Positions 8,684 to 17,197 of a stretch of DNA of 64,000 bases are shown piece by piece. Positions within the stretch are counted from its first letter, which is position 1. Every line of letters begins with the position of its first letter. Source of the DNA: Paucibacter aquatile (GTDB lineage: Bacteria; Pseudomonadota; Gammaproteobacteria; Burkholderiales; Burkholderiaceae_C); assembly GCF_002885975.1 (NCBI RefSeq), contig NZ_POSP01000003.1:1364001-1428000 (forward strand), in the 5' to 3' direction. The position numbers were made by a program, and so were the translations under genes. The notes beneath the pieces were generated by a model. That model was not told where the DNA came from. It made no database searches and worked only from the letters and a program-made list of their open reading frames with translations.

Positions 8684-9198
8684 CCTCCGCCCAGCCGACG
8701 ACGACGACCATGAAATTCATCGACAGCACCCATTCCGAATGGCACCGCGTGGTGGGCGAAGACGGCCCGATGCCGCACCCGGACCCGGCGCCCCACCTGC
8801 TGCTGAGCCTGGAGCAATGGCATGCCGTGCGTGACCACTGGCCCGCCGGCCTGGTCACCGGCGTGGAAGTGCCCAATGACTACGCCATCGAAGATCTGGC
8901 GCATGACCTGCCGCGCCTGGCCCTGGTGGCCCTGAAGTTCCCGAAATGGGTGGACGGCCGCGCCTACAGCCAGGCCCGCCTGCTGCGCGCCCGCTACCGC
9001 TTTGCTGGCGAGGTGCGTGCCACCGGCGAAGTGATCGTCGACATGCTGCCCTTGTTGGCCCGCTGCGGTTTCAATGCCGTGCAGTTGCGCGCCGGCGAAA
9101 GCCAGGCTGCAGCCGAGCGCGCCCTGGCCTTCTTCCCGGCCCATTACCAGGGCGATGTGGACCACAGCCAGCCAGTGTTTGCACGAGGCGCGGCATGA
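8680..9198 (+). CDS. DUF934 protein, sulfite-reductase accessory
   Basis: A 172-residue DUF934 protein. Members are almost always encoded between cysI and cysH in Proteobacteria and are thought to assist sulfite reduction, without proven mechanism. Recognisable parts are WPAGLVTGVEVPNDYAIEDL, LALVALKFPKWVDGRAYSQARLLRARYRFAGEVRATG and the end GFNAVQLRAGES. The start ATG overlaps the stop of cysI (ATGA), suggesting translational coupling. A later ATG at 8710, giving MKFIDSTH, resembles the family N-terminus and may be the real start. The stop overlaps the start of cysH in the same way. Confidence 0.88.
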   Translation: MTSAQPTTTTMKFIDSTHSEWHRVVGEDGPMPHPDPAPHLLLSLEQWHAVRDHWPAGLVTGVEVPNDYAIEDLAHDLPRLALVALKFPKWVDGRAYSQARLLRARYRFAGEVRATGEVIVDMLPLLARCGFNAVQLRAGESQAAAERALAFFPAHYQGDVDHSQPVFARGAA

Positions 9199-9995
9199 GC
9201 GACGGAGGCGTCTCTTCACTGAGCAGCCTGCCCGGCGCCACGGCCAGTGCCTCAGCCGTGGGCCTGTATGCCCGCGCCGCGCCTGGCTTTGAAGCGCGCG
9301 TGGCCGCCAGCGTCGACCAGTTGCGGGCGGCTGCCGAGCGCTTCGGCGCCGGCCTGATCCAGAGCAGCAGCTTGGGCGCAGAGGACATGGTCATCACCGA
9401 CCTGATCGCGCGCCATGGTCTGGCTATCGACATCGCCACCCTGGACACCGACGCCCTGCATGCCGAGACCCTGGCCCTGCTGCCCCAGATCGAGGCGCGC
9501 TACGGCCTGCAGGTGCAGGTCTTCCGCCCGGTGGCCGAGCAGGTGGTGCATTTCGTGAAGTCGCATGGCGAGCGCGCCATGTACGAGAGCCTGGCCCTGC
9601 GCAAGGCCTGCTGCGGCGTGCGCAAGTTGGAGCCCCTGGGCCGCATGCTGGCCGGCCGCACGGCCTGGATCACCGGTCTGCGCCGCGAGCAAAGCCAGAA
9701 CCGCGCCGAGGTGCCCGCCGAAGAGCTGGACGGCCAAGGCCGCATCAAGCTCAATGTGCTGGCCGACTGGAGCTGGGCCGACATCTGGCACTACATCGAC
9801 ACCCACCAGGTGCCCTACAACACCTTGCATGACCAGTTCATGCCCAGCATCGGCTGCGCGCCCTGCACCCGGGCGATCTCGGTCGGCGAGGATTTCCGCT
9901 CGGGACGCTGGTGGTGGGAGAGTGAAGATGCCAAAGAGTGCGGCTTGCACCAAGCCCGCTCGAACGAAGAATTGAAGTCAGGAGCCACGGCATGA
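9195..9995 (+). CDS. cysH: Phosphoadenosine/adenosine phosphosulfate reductase
   Basis: A 266-residue reductase making sulfite from activated sulfate with thioredoxin or glutathione as donor. The PP-loop segment SSSLGAEDMVI is near residues 56-66. Cys139-Cys140 (KACCGVRK) and Cys221-x2-Cys224 (GCAPCTR) form the CC-x80-CxxC pattern of the [4Fe-4S] enzymes, which in bacteria usually prefer APS over PAPS. The C-terminal ECGLH holds the catalytic cysteine. No cysC-like APS kinase is present in the cluster, in line with direct APS reduction. ATGA overlaps join it to both DUF934 and cysD. Confidence 0.94.
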   Translation: MSDGGVSSLSSLPGATASASAVGLYARAAPGFEARVAASVDQLRAAAERFGAGLIQSSSLGAEDMVITDLIARHGLAIDIATLDTDALHAETLALLPQIEARYGLQVQVFRPVAEQVVHFVKSHGERAMYESLALRKACCGVRKLEPLGRMLAGRTAWITGLRREQSQNRAEVPAEELDGQGRIKLNVLADWSWADIWHYIDTHQVPYNTLHDQFMPSIGCAPCTRAISVGEDFRSGRWWWESEDAKECGLHQARSNEELKSGATA

Positions 9996-10951
9996 ACGCC
10001 CCCCTCAATCTGCAAGCACTGGCCGCCACCGTGGACCAGCGCCATCTGGACCATTTGGAAGAAGAAGCCATCTTCATCCTGCGCGAAGTCGCCGCCGCTT
10101 TCGAGCGCCCAGGCCTGCTGTTCTCCAGTGGCAAGGATTCCTGCGTGGTCTTGCGCCTAGCCGAAAAAGCCTTCAAGACCCGCGTGGCCGGCAATGTGTT
10201 CAAGGGCCGCCTGCCCTTCCCCCTGGTCCATGTGGACACCGGCCACAACTTCCCCGAAGTGATCGAATTCCGCGAACAGCGCGTCGCCGAGATGGGCGAG
10301 CGCCTGATCGTCGCGCACATGGACGAGTCCATCAAAAAGGGCACCGTGCGCCTGGCCCACCCGCTGGAATCGCGCAACGGCCACCAGACCGTGACCCTGC
10401 TGGAGGCGATCGAAGAACACCGCTTCGACGTGCTGATCGGCGGCGCCCGCCGTGATGAAGAAAAGGCGCGCGCCAAGGAACGCATCTTCAGCCACCGCGA
10501 CAGCTTCGGCCAATGGCAGCCCAAGGAGCAGCGCCCCGAGCTCTGGAATCTGTTCAACACCCGCATCCGCCCGGGCGAGCATTTCCGCGCCTTCCCGATC
10601 AGCAACTGGACGGAGCTGGATGTCTGGCTCTACATCGCCCGCGAAAACATCCCACTGCCCAGCTTGTATTTCAAGCATGAGCGCCCGGTGATCCGCCGCA
10701 AGGGCTTGCTGGTGCCGGTGACCGAGGTGACCCCGCCCGAGACCGGCGAGACGGTGGAAACCGCCACCGTGCGCTTCCGCACCGTGGGCGATATGACTTG
10801 CACCTGCCCGGTGGAAAGCACGGCCGCCACCGCCGCCGACATCGTGGCCGAGACGCTGACCGTGACCGTCAGCGAGCGCGGCGCCACCCGCATGGACGAC
10901 CGCACGTCCGAGGCCTCGATGGAGCGCCGCAAGAAGGAAGGGTATTTCTGA
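9992..10951 (+). CDS. cysD: Sulfate adenylyltransferase subunit 2
   Basis: The 319-residue catalytic subunit of ATP sulfurylase, making APS from ATP and sulfate together with CysN. It has the PP-loop LLFSSGKDSCVVLRLAEKAF near residue 45, the segment FPLVHVDTGHNFPEVIEFRE, and the closing RMDDRTSEASMERRKKEGYF typical of CysD. The ATG overlaps the stop of cysH, and only 2 nt separate its stop from the cysN start, so the complex is made from one message. The length is normal for the family (about 300-320). Confidence 0.96.
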   Translation: MNAPLNLQALAATVDQRHLDHLEEEAIFILREVAAAFERPGLLFSSGKDSCVVLRLAEKAFKTRVAGNVFKGRLPFPLVHVDTGHNFPEVIEFREQRVAEMGERLIVAHMDESIKKGTVRLAHPLESRNGHQTVTLLEAIEEHRFDVLIGGARRDEEKARAKERIFSHRDSFGQWQPKEQRPELWNLFNTRIRPGEHFRAFPISNWTELDVWLYIARENIPLPSLYFKHERPVIRRKGLLVPVTEVTPPETGETVETATVRFRTVGDMTCTCPVESTAATAADIVAETLTVTVSERGATRMDDRTSEASMERRKKEGYF

Positions 10952-10953
10952 TC

Positions 10954-12273
10954 ATGAACGCCGTTGCTGAACACCTGATCCACGACGCTGACGTGGACAC
11001 CCATCACCGCGCCCTGCGCTTTCTCACGGCCGGCAGCGTCGACGATGGCAAGAGCACCCTGATCGGCCGCCTGCTGTTCGATTCCCGCGCCATCCTGGCC
11101 GACCAGCTGGACACCCTGGAAAAGCGCGCCGCCGGTGCGCCCATCGACCTGAGCTTGCTGACCGATGGACTGGAGGCCGAGCGCGAGCAAGGCATCACCA
11201 TCGATGTGGCCTACCGCTATTTCGCCACCAAGACGCGCAAGTTCATCATTGCCGACGCGCCCGGCCATGAGCAGTACACCCGCAATATGGTGACGGCCGC
11301 CGCCGGCAGCGATGCCGCCGTGGTGCTGGTGGACATCACCAAGCTGGACACCTCGGTCGAGGCCGTCGAGCTGCTGCCTCAGACCCGCCGCCACAGCCTG
11401 CTGGCCCATCTGCTGCGCGTGCCCAGCATCGTCTTCGCCGTCAACAAGCTCGACGCGCTGGAACAGCCCGGCCCGGCCTTCGCTGCGGTGGAAAAGGCCT
11501 TGCGCGCCTTTGCCGAGCAGGCCGGGATTGCCGTCACCGCCATCGTGCCGGTCTCGGCCCTGCGCGGCGACAACGTCACCCAGCCCCTGGCCGGTGAATG
11601 GGCGACCTGGTACCAGGGCCCCTCGCTGCTGCAGGTGCTGGAAAGCCTGCCGGGCGTGCAGGAGAAGGTGGAGGGTCAGGTCTTGATCCCGGTGCAGTAC
11701 GTGGCCCGAGACACCGGTGAAACGGGTGAAGGCACGGGCCACCAGCCGCGCACCCTTTGGGGCCGCATCGCCCATGGCCAGATCCAGGCCGGCGACGAAA
11801 TCCAGATCCTGCCCAGCGGCGAGCGCGCCATCGTGGCTGAAGTACGCCGTGCCGGCGAAACCGTGAGCCACAGCGTGGCCGGCGAATCGGCCGGCGTGGT
11901 GCTGGACCGCCAGCTTGATGTCTCGCGCGGCGACTGGATCGTCACCCCCGGTTCGGCCCAGCCGACACAAAGCTTCAAAGCCACCCTGGCCTGGCTGGAC
12001 ACCGAGCCGGCTGTGCCAGGCCGCAAATACTGGCTGCGCCACGGCAACCGCTGGGTGCAGGGCCGCATCAGCGCCATCGAGCACCGCCTGGACATCCACA
12101 GCCTGCAGCCCTTGGACGCCGAGCAGCTGAATGTCAACGAGATCGGCCATGTGCAGATCGAGGTGCAGGCCGCCCTGCCGGTTGAGCCCTATGCCAGCAA
12201 CCGCGTCGGCGGCAGCCTGATCGTCGTCGACCCCAGCAGCAACCGCACCAGCGGCGCCTTGTTGGTGCGCTGA
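10954..12273 (+). CDS. cysN: Sulfate adenylyltransferase subunit 1, GTPase
   Basis: A 439-residue EF-Tu-like GTPase that drives sulfate adenylation by CysD. The P-loop GSVDDGKST is at residues 27-35, followed by DAPGHEQYTRNM (G3) and NKLD (G4). There is no C-terminal APS kinase domain, unlike the CysNC fusion of some bacteria, so APS is the end product. It begins 2 nt after cysD. An upstream extension of the frame exists, but it overlaps cysD and lacks family features. Confidence 0.95.
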   Translation: MNAVAEHLIHDADVDTHHRALRFLTAGSVDDGKSTLIGRLLFDSRAILADQLDTLEKRAAGAPIDLSLLTDGLEAEREQGITIDVAYRYFATKTRKFIIADAPGHEQYTRNMVTAAAGSDAAVVLVDITKLDTSVEAVELLPQTRRHSLLAHLLRVPSIVFAVNKLDALEQPGPAFAAVEKALRAFAEQAGIAVTAIVPVSALRGDNVTQPLAGEWATWYQGPSLLQVLESLPGVQEKVEGQVLIPVQYVARDTGETGEGTGHQPRTLWGRIAHGQIQAGDEIQILPSGERAIVAEVRRAGETVSHSVAGESAGVVLDRQLDVSRGDWIVTPGSAQPTQSFKATLAWLDTEPAVPGRKYWLRHGNRWVQGRISAIEHRLDIHSLQPLDAEQLNVNEIGHVQIEVQAALPVEPYASNRVGGSLIVVDPSSNRTSGALLVR

Positions 12274-12305
12274 ACTCACCGCTCCGACCTGAAACGAGTC
12301 GCCCT

Positions 12306-13112
12306 ATGAGTCCACAAACCGTCCTCTTCGTCAGCGCCGGCCCCGGCGCCGCCGACCTCATCACCCTGCGCGGCGCACGCGCCCTGGCCGCCGCCGAGGT
12401 GGTGCTGTTCGACGCCCTGACCGACCCGGCCCTGCGCGAGCTGGCGCCGCACGCGGAATGGATCGATGTGGGCAAACGCGGCTTTTGCGACTCGACCAAA
12501 CAGACGGCCATCAACGCCGCCCTGGTCAAGCAGGCACGGACCGGCCGCCGCATCGTGCGACTCAAGGGCGGTGATGCCAGCGTCTTCGGCCGACTGGAAG
12601 AAGAGCTGATCGCCCTGCATGAAGCCGGCATCGCCAGCGAGGTGGTGCCTGGCGTGACCGCGGCCATTGCCGCAGCCGCCCAGGTGCAGCGCCCGCTGAC
12701 CCGCCGCGGCAGCGGCCGCAGCGTCAGCCTGACCACGGCCATGACCCAGGATGGCGAGCTGCAGGCCGCCCGCAGTGCCGACACCGAGGTCTTCTACATG
12801 GCCGGCCGCCAGTTGGCCGCCCTGGGCCGCAAGCTGTTGGAGGCCGGCTGGCCGGCCGACACGCCGGTGCTGGCGGTCTCGCGCGCCGGCTGCGCCGATG
12901 CCCTGAGCAGCGACCACACGGTGGCCGAGCTGGCCGCCGCTTCGCTGCTGCACCGCGGTCGGCCGACCGTGGTCACCGTCGGCGCGGGCGCCCGGCCGCT
13001 GACGGCTGCACGGCGCGGCGTGGGGGTTTCAGGCCACGCTTCGCCCACAAATTCCAGCAACACGCCGGGTCTTGCGCCCCATCAAGGCCTGACTCGCAGC
13101 CTCATTGATTAA
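12306..13112 (+). CDS. Uroporphyrinogen-III C-methyltransferase-like protein
   Basis: A 268-residue tetrapyrrole methylase that would make precorrin-2 from uroporphyrinogen III on the way to siroheme, the cofactor of CysI. Family marks are SAGPGAADLITLRGARAL at the start, VGKRG, RIVRLKGGDASVFGR near residue 85, and VVPGVTAA. Several are off-consensus: the usual GDPELLT, GGDPFVFGR and PLTHRD are here GAADLIT, GGDASVFGR and PLTRRG. The last 30 or so residues look unrelated to the family. There is no CysG-type dehydrogenase/chelatase domain, so those steps must be encoded elsewhere. Position at the end of the cys operon supports a siroheme role. Confidence 0.85.
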   Translation: MSPQTVLFVSAGPGAADLITLRGARALAAAEVVLFDALTDPALRELAPHAEWIDVGKRGFCDSTKQTAINAALVKQARTGRRIVRLKGGDASVFGRLEEELIALHEAGIASEVVPGVTAAIAAAAQVQRPLTRRGSGRSVSLTTAMTQDGELQAARSADTEVFYMAGRQLAALGRKLLEAGWPADTPVLAVSRAGCADALSSDHTVAELAAASLLHRGRPTVVTVGAGARPLTAARRGVGVSGHASPTNSSNTPGLAPHQGLTRSLID

Positions 13113-13201
13113 AATCCGCCTTTTGCCGCTGCTTGGCGCCACGCCCGAAAAGGGTGCAGCCCGGCAGCGACTCTGGCCCCAACTACACGAGCTGATCCAC
13201 C

Positions 13202-13525
13202 ATGACCCACGTCGTCCTTGAATCCTGCATCCGCTGCAAGTACACCGACTGCGTCGACGTGTGCCCCGTTGACTGCTTCCGCGAAGGCCAGAACTTCCTG
13301 GCCATCGACCCCGATGAATGCATCGACTGCGCCGTCTGCATCCCCGAGTGCCCGGTCAACGCCATCGTGCCGGAAGAAGATGTGCCAGGAAACATGCAGC
13401 ACATGATCAAGCTCAATGCCGACCTCGCCAAGAAGTGGCCCAGCATCACCAAGCGCAAGGGCGCCCTGCCCGACGCCGATGACTGGAAGGACCGCACGGA
13501 CAAGCTGTCCGAGCTGATCCGCTGA
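13202..13525 (+). CDS. fdxA: 7Fe ferredoxin FdxA
   Basis: A 107-residue ferredoxin with one [3Fe-4S] and one [4Fe-4S] cluster. By comparison with Azotobacter ferredoxin I, Cys9, Cys17, Cys21 and Cys50 should bind the 3Fe cluster, and Cys25, Cys40, Cys43 and Cys46 the 4Fe cluster; Cys12 is extra. The C-terminal extension after residue 60 is normal for the family. It stands 51 nt before the ferredoxin-NADP reductase gene and probably forms an operon with it. An AT-rich patch (GATTAAAAT) about 90 nt upstream may be its promoter -10 region. Confidence 0.94.
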   Translation: MTHVVLESCIRCKYTDCVDVCPVDCFREGQNFLAIDPDECIDCAVCIPECPVNAIVPEEDVPGNMQHMIKLNADLAKKWPSITKRKGALPDADDWKDRTDKLSELIR

Positions 13526-13576
13526 ACGACTTCGTAAAACTGCTGACGCGGGGCCTGAACGGGGCCCGGCCAAGAA

Positions 13577-14704
13577 ATGGAATCCCAAGTGAACGTAGAG
13601 ACGACGACCGCGCCCGCCGACGAACTCCTGGCCCCGGGCCCGGAAACCATTGAGACCGATGCCGTCATCGTCGGCGCCGGCCCGGTGGGCCTGTTCCAGG
13701 TCTTCGAGCTGGGCCTGCTCGAGGTCAAGGCCCACATCATCGACTCCCTGGCCTACCCCGGTGGCCAGTGCATCGAGCTCTACCCGGACAAGCCGATCTA
13801 CGACATCCCGGCCGTGCCCATCTGCACCGGCAAGGAGCTGACCGACAACCTGATGAAGCAGATCGAGCCCTTCGGCGCGACCTTCCATCTGGGCCAGGAA
13901 GTGACCACCGTGCTCAAGCAGGACGATGGCCGCTTCTTCGTCGCCACCAGCAAGGGCACCAGCTTCCTGACCAAGACCATCTTCATCGCCGGTGGCGTGG
14001 GCTCCTTCCAGCCGCGCACGCTGAAGGTCGAGGGCATCGACAAGTACGAAGGCACCCAGCTGCACTACCGCGTGCGCAACCCCGAGCAGTTCGCCGGCAA
14101 GAACCTGGTGATCGTCGGCGGCGGTGACTCGGCCCTGGACTGGGCCCTGAACTTCTGCGCCGGCAACGACGACGGTGGCGCCCACAAGGCCGAGAGCGTG
14201 ATCCTGCTGCACCGCCGCGACGGCTTCCGCGCCGCCCCGGCCAGCGTGGCCAAGATGCGCGAGCTGTGCGAGGCCTACGAGATGCAGTTCGAAGTCGGCC
14301 AGGTGACCGACATCGTCGAAGCCGATGGCAAGCTGACCAATATCAAGGTCACCGGCGGCGACGGCGTGACCCGCGTCGTGCCCTGCGACCAGGTGCTGGT
14401 GTTCTTCGGCCTGAGCCCCAAGCTGGGCCCGATCGCCGAGTGGGGCCTGGCCCTGGAGCGCAAGCAGATCGTCGTCGACACCGAGAAGTTCCAGACCAGC
14501 GTGCCGGGCATCTTCGCCGTCGGCGATGTGAACACCTATCCCGGCAAGAAGAAGCTGATCCTCTCGGGCTTCCATGAATGCGCCCTGGCCGCCTTCGGCG
14601 CCATGCCCTACATCAACCCCGACAAGCGCGTGCATCTGCAGTACACGACCACCAGCCCCAAGCTGCACAAGGTGCTCGGCGTCGAGTCGCCCGTGTTCGA
14701 TTGA
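13577..14704 (+). CDS. Ferredoxin-NADP+ reductase, thioredoxin-reductase-like type
   Basis: A 375-residue FAD/NADPH enzyme of the TrxR-like ferredoxin-NADP reductase family. FAD is bound through AVIVGAGPVGLF (GAGPVG at 33-38) and PGGQCIELYP, and NADPH through VIVGGGDSALDW near residue 180. The single Cys in GGQC replaces the CxxC of true thioredoxin reductase. The N-terminal 20 residues are an Ala/Pro/Glu-rich extension. With FdxA just upstream it should move electrons between NADPH and ferredoxin, possibly for sulfite reductase. A strong terminator follows. Confidence 0.93.
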   Translation: MESQVNVETTTAPADELLAPGPETIETDAVIVGAGPVGLFQVFELGLLEVKAHIIDSLAYPGGQCIELYPDKPIYDIPAVPICTGKELTDNLMKQIEPFGATFHLGQEVTTVLKQDDGRFFVATSKGTSFLTKTIFIAGGVGSFQPRTLKVEGIDKYEGTQLHYRVRNPEQFAGKNLVIVGGGDSALDWALNFCAGNDDGGAHKAESVILLHRRDGFRAAPASVAKMRELCEAYEMQFEVGQVTDIVEADGKLTNIKVTGGDGVTRVVPCDQVLVFFGLSPKLGPIAEWGLALERKQIVVDTEKFQTSVPGIFAVGDVNTYPGKKKLILSGFHECALAAFGAMPYINPDKRVHLQYTTTSPKLHKVLGVESPVFD

Positions 14705-14730
14705 TCCGGCCTCGCCGATCAGCGAACGCA

Positions 14731-14755
14731 AAGCCGCCCTCGAGGCGGCTTTTTC
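14731..14755 (+). terminator. Rho-independent terminator after the ferredoxin-NADP reductase gene
   Basis: Arms AAGCCGCC (14731-14738) and GGCGGCTT (14744-14751) close a 5-nt loop, and T residues follow directly. It lies 27 nt after the stop codon. Confidence 0.88.
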
Positions 14756-14770
14756 ATGCCCTGAAGGGGC

Positions 14771-16882
14771 TCAGCTGGGCAGGCGGATGATGAACTCCGC
14801 CCCCCGGCCCAGCGCGCTGTTCAGCGCCAGCTCACCGCCCAGGCGCTGCACCACCAGGCGCTGCGCGAGGTAGAGGCCCAGGCCCGATCCGCCCTGGCCC
14901 ATGCGGGTGCTGAAGAAGGGGTCGAAGACATGGGCCTGGTGCTCGCGGGCGATGCCATGGCCGCTGTCGGCGACGCGCAGCTCCAGGCCTTCGGGCAGGG
15001 CCCGGCCGTGCAGGCTCAGGCGGCGCTCGCCGCTCCAGCCCTGGAAGGCATGCAGCAGCGCGTTCTCGATCAGCTGGGCCAGCACCTGGCTGAGCGCCGC
15101 CGCATGGCCGCGCAGGCGCAGCGGCTGCAGCCCGCTCAAATCGACCGTCACGCCGGCCTCGCGCAAGGCGCCGGTGAAGGCCTGCAAGGTGTTGTGGGCC
15201 ACCTGTGCGGCGTCCATCCATTCGATGTCGTCGCTGCTGTCCTGCAAGGCCAGGGCCTTGAAATTGCGCAGCAGCACGGTGGCGCGCTCGAGGCCGTGGC
15301 TGACGATGTCGAGATTGGCCTGCAGGTTCTGGCGCAGGCCTTGCACGTCCTGCCGGCGCAAGCGGTTGGCCTCGAAGGCCTGGCCGAATTCCTGCAGCCC
15401 GGCCTGGGCCGAGCTGGTGGCCAGCAAGGCATTGCCCAGCGGTGTGTTCAGCTCATGGGCCACGCCGGCCACCAGATAGCTCAGCGCGGCCTGCTTTTCA
15501 TGCTCCATCAGCCGGCGCATGGCCAGCTCCAGCTCGCGGGTGCGCTGCGCTACCTTGAGCTCCAGCTGGGCATGGGCTTCGGTCAGGGCCGCCTCGGCCG
15601 CGCGCCGCACCGACATCTCGGCGCGCAGCCGGCTCAAGGTCTCGTTGAGCTCGCCATTGCGCTGGGCCAGGGCCTGCTCCAGGCTGTTGCCCTGGCGTTG
15701 CAGCAGTTCGTTTTGCGCCGCCACGCGGGCATGCTGAACCAGGCTCAACATGCCCTGGCCGAAGTTCTGCTGCTGGGCGCGTAGATTGGCGCCGAGCAGC
15801 TGCACCTGGGCCTGGCGCGCCTCCAGGGCCTGGGCCAAATCGCCGCAGTCCTCGGCGCATTCGGCCAGGCGCAGCAGGGCGCGCCCGAGCAGGAAGAGCA
15901 AGCCGCCCTGCTCGCACATGGCCCGCACCTCGCGGAACATGAGCAGAGCTTCGCGGGCACGGCCCGATTTCCAGGCCAGCAAGGCCTGGTTCTGGCGCAG
16001 ATGGGCGCGGTTGAGCAGGGACAGCGGCTGCTGCGCCGCCAGCTGTTCCACCTCGCGCAGCAGCTGGGCGGCCTCGTCCAGCTGGCCGGTCCAGATCATC
16101 AGATTGGCCAGGCTGAAGCGGCAGCGCACCCGCGTCGGCGGGCTGCCAATCAGCTCGGCCAGGGCCAGGGCGCGGCGGTAGATCGGGATGGCCTGGCGCG
16201 AATCGATGCCCTCGGCCGAGCCGCTCAGCTCGGTGTTGGCGTTCGCATACGCCGCGCCGACCGAGAGCAGCAAGGCGCAGCGCAGGCGCGGCGGCATCTC
16301 GCCATCCTGAACGGGCCGGTCGTCGCCGACATCCGGGCCTCCGAGCAGGGGCTCGAACTGGCGGATCAGCTCGACAAACATCTCGGCCGCCATCAGCACC
16401 CGGGCCAGCAGCAGACGGGCCAGCTGGCGCGAGCGCGTATCGCCGATGCTCTCGTACAAGGCATCGGCCTGGCCCACCGCCTGCATGGCGGCGGCGGTCA
16501 AGCGGGTGGCGCTTTGCACCAGGGCCATGCTGCACAGCACATCGGCACTGACCCGGGCCGAGCCCAGGCTTTGCGCACTCTCCAGCAAGGCATAGGCCTG
16601 CTCGGCCGCGGCCGGGCTGCAGCCGTTGAGCAGCTGCAGGCGCAGCTCGCGGGCTTGCAGGCGCAGCACCAGATCGGGCGTCAGCTCGGGCCGGGCCAGC
16701 CATTGGTGCAGGCTGTCCAGCGCCTCGTCCTGCCGCTCCTCCAGGATCAGCTCGTCGAGGGCCTGCAGCCAGGGGGGATCGGCCTGCGCATCGGCAGGAT
16801 GCGAACCGGCCGGCGCGACCGGCTCGGGCACCGGGCTGGATTGCAGACTGGGCGGGGCGCTGAGTGCCGGACGAAGCGTCAT
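14771..16882 (-). CDS. Cytoplasmic sensor histidine kinase with TPR-like N-terminal half
   Basis: A 703-residue orphan histidine kinase with no predicted membrane segment. Residues up to about 400 are repeated helices of TPR type, rich in Ala, Leu and Gln, as in kinases that sense protein partners. A coiled coil follows (about 400-460), then the phosphoacceptor box AHELNTPLGN around residue 473. The ATPase domain has LIENALLHAF (N box), DSGHGIA (G1) and GGSGLGLYLAQRLV (G2). No response regulator gene lies nearby. The ATG was chosen over a GTG five codons upstream; neither has a clear ribosome binding site. It converges with the ferredoxin reductase gene. Confidence 0.85.
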   Translation of the reverse strand: MTLRPALSAPPSLQSSPVPEPVAPAGSHPADAQADPPWLQALDELILEERQDEALDSLHQWLARPELTPDLVLRLQARELRLQLLNGCSPAAAEQAYALLESAQSLGSARVSADVLCSMALVQSATRLTAAAMQAVGQADALYESIGDTRSRQLARLLLARVLMAAEMFVELIRQFEPLLGGPDVGDDRPVQDGEMPPRLRCALLLSVGAAYANANTELSGSAEGIDSRQAIPIYRRALALAELIGSPPTRVRCRFSLANLMIWTGQLDEAAQLLREVEQLAAQQPLSLLNRAHLRQNQALLAWKSGRAREALLMFREVRAMCEQGGLLFLLGRALLRLAECAEDCGDLAQALEARQAQVQLLGANLRAQQQNFGQGMLSLVQHARVAAQNELLQRQGNSLEQALAQRNGELNETLSRLRAEMSVRRAAEAALTEAHAQLELKVAQRTRELELAMRRLMEHEKQAALSYLVAGVAHELNTPLGNALLATSSAQAGLQEFGQAFEANRLRRQDVQGLRQNLQANLDIVSHGLERATVLLRNFKALALQDSSDDIEWMDAAQVAHNTLQAFTGALREAGVTVDLSGLQPLRLRGHAAALSQVLAQLIENALLHAFQGWSGERRLSLHGRALPEGLELRVADSGHGIAREHQAHVFDPFFSTRMGQGGSGLGLYLAQRLVVQRLGGELALNSALGRGAEFIIRLPS

Positions 16883-16959
16883 GGCCCGAGTGTCCACGCG
16901 GCCCGCAGCCAGAGCAAGCCCGGGAAAGACCGCAAATCAGGCGCGACGCTAGAATGCGC

Positions 16960-17086
16960 GCTTCGCTGGGGGTGCTGGCCTTCTGAAGGGGAAGCCGGCT
17001 GAGAAAGTCCCTTTGAACCTGATCGCTGGCTCCGGCCGGCATGCCGATCCCTGGATCGGCACGAGTTAATCCTCGCGCAGGGAAGC
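16960..17086 (+). promoter_or_regulatory. TPP (THI-element) riboswitch
   Basis: The conserved TPP aptamer core is plainly readable: CTGGGGGTGC, then GGCTGAGAAAGTCCCTTT, GAACCTGATC, a variable stem, GTTAATCCTCGCGCAGGGAAGC. The P1 helix can be formed by GCTTCGCTG (16960-16968) and CAGGGAAGC (17078-17086) with a single mismatch. It ends 111 nt before the start codon of the TonB-dependent receptor on the same strand. Expression of that receptor is therefore expected to fall when cellular thiamine pyrophosphate is high. The expression platform, whether transcriptional or translational, could not be settled by eye. Confidence 0.95.
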
Positions 17087-17197
17087 ATCTGAGGCACAGC
17101 CCGTCGGCTCGCAGCACCCGCGCTGCGGCCTGCCGCGGCGCCCTGGCTTGCCGCCCTGCAGCGTCTGTTGTTGTTCTTGACTTCACTGCAGTTCCCG

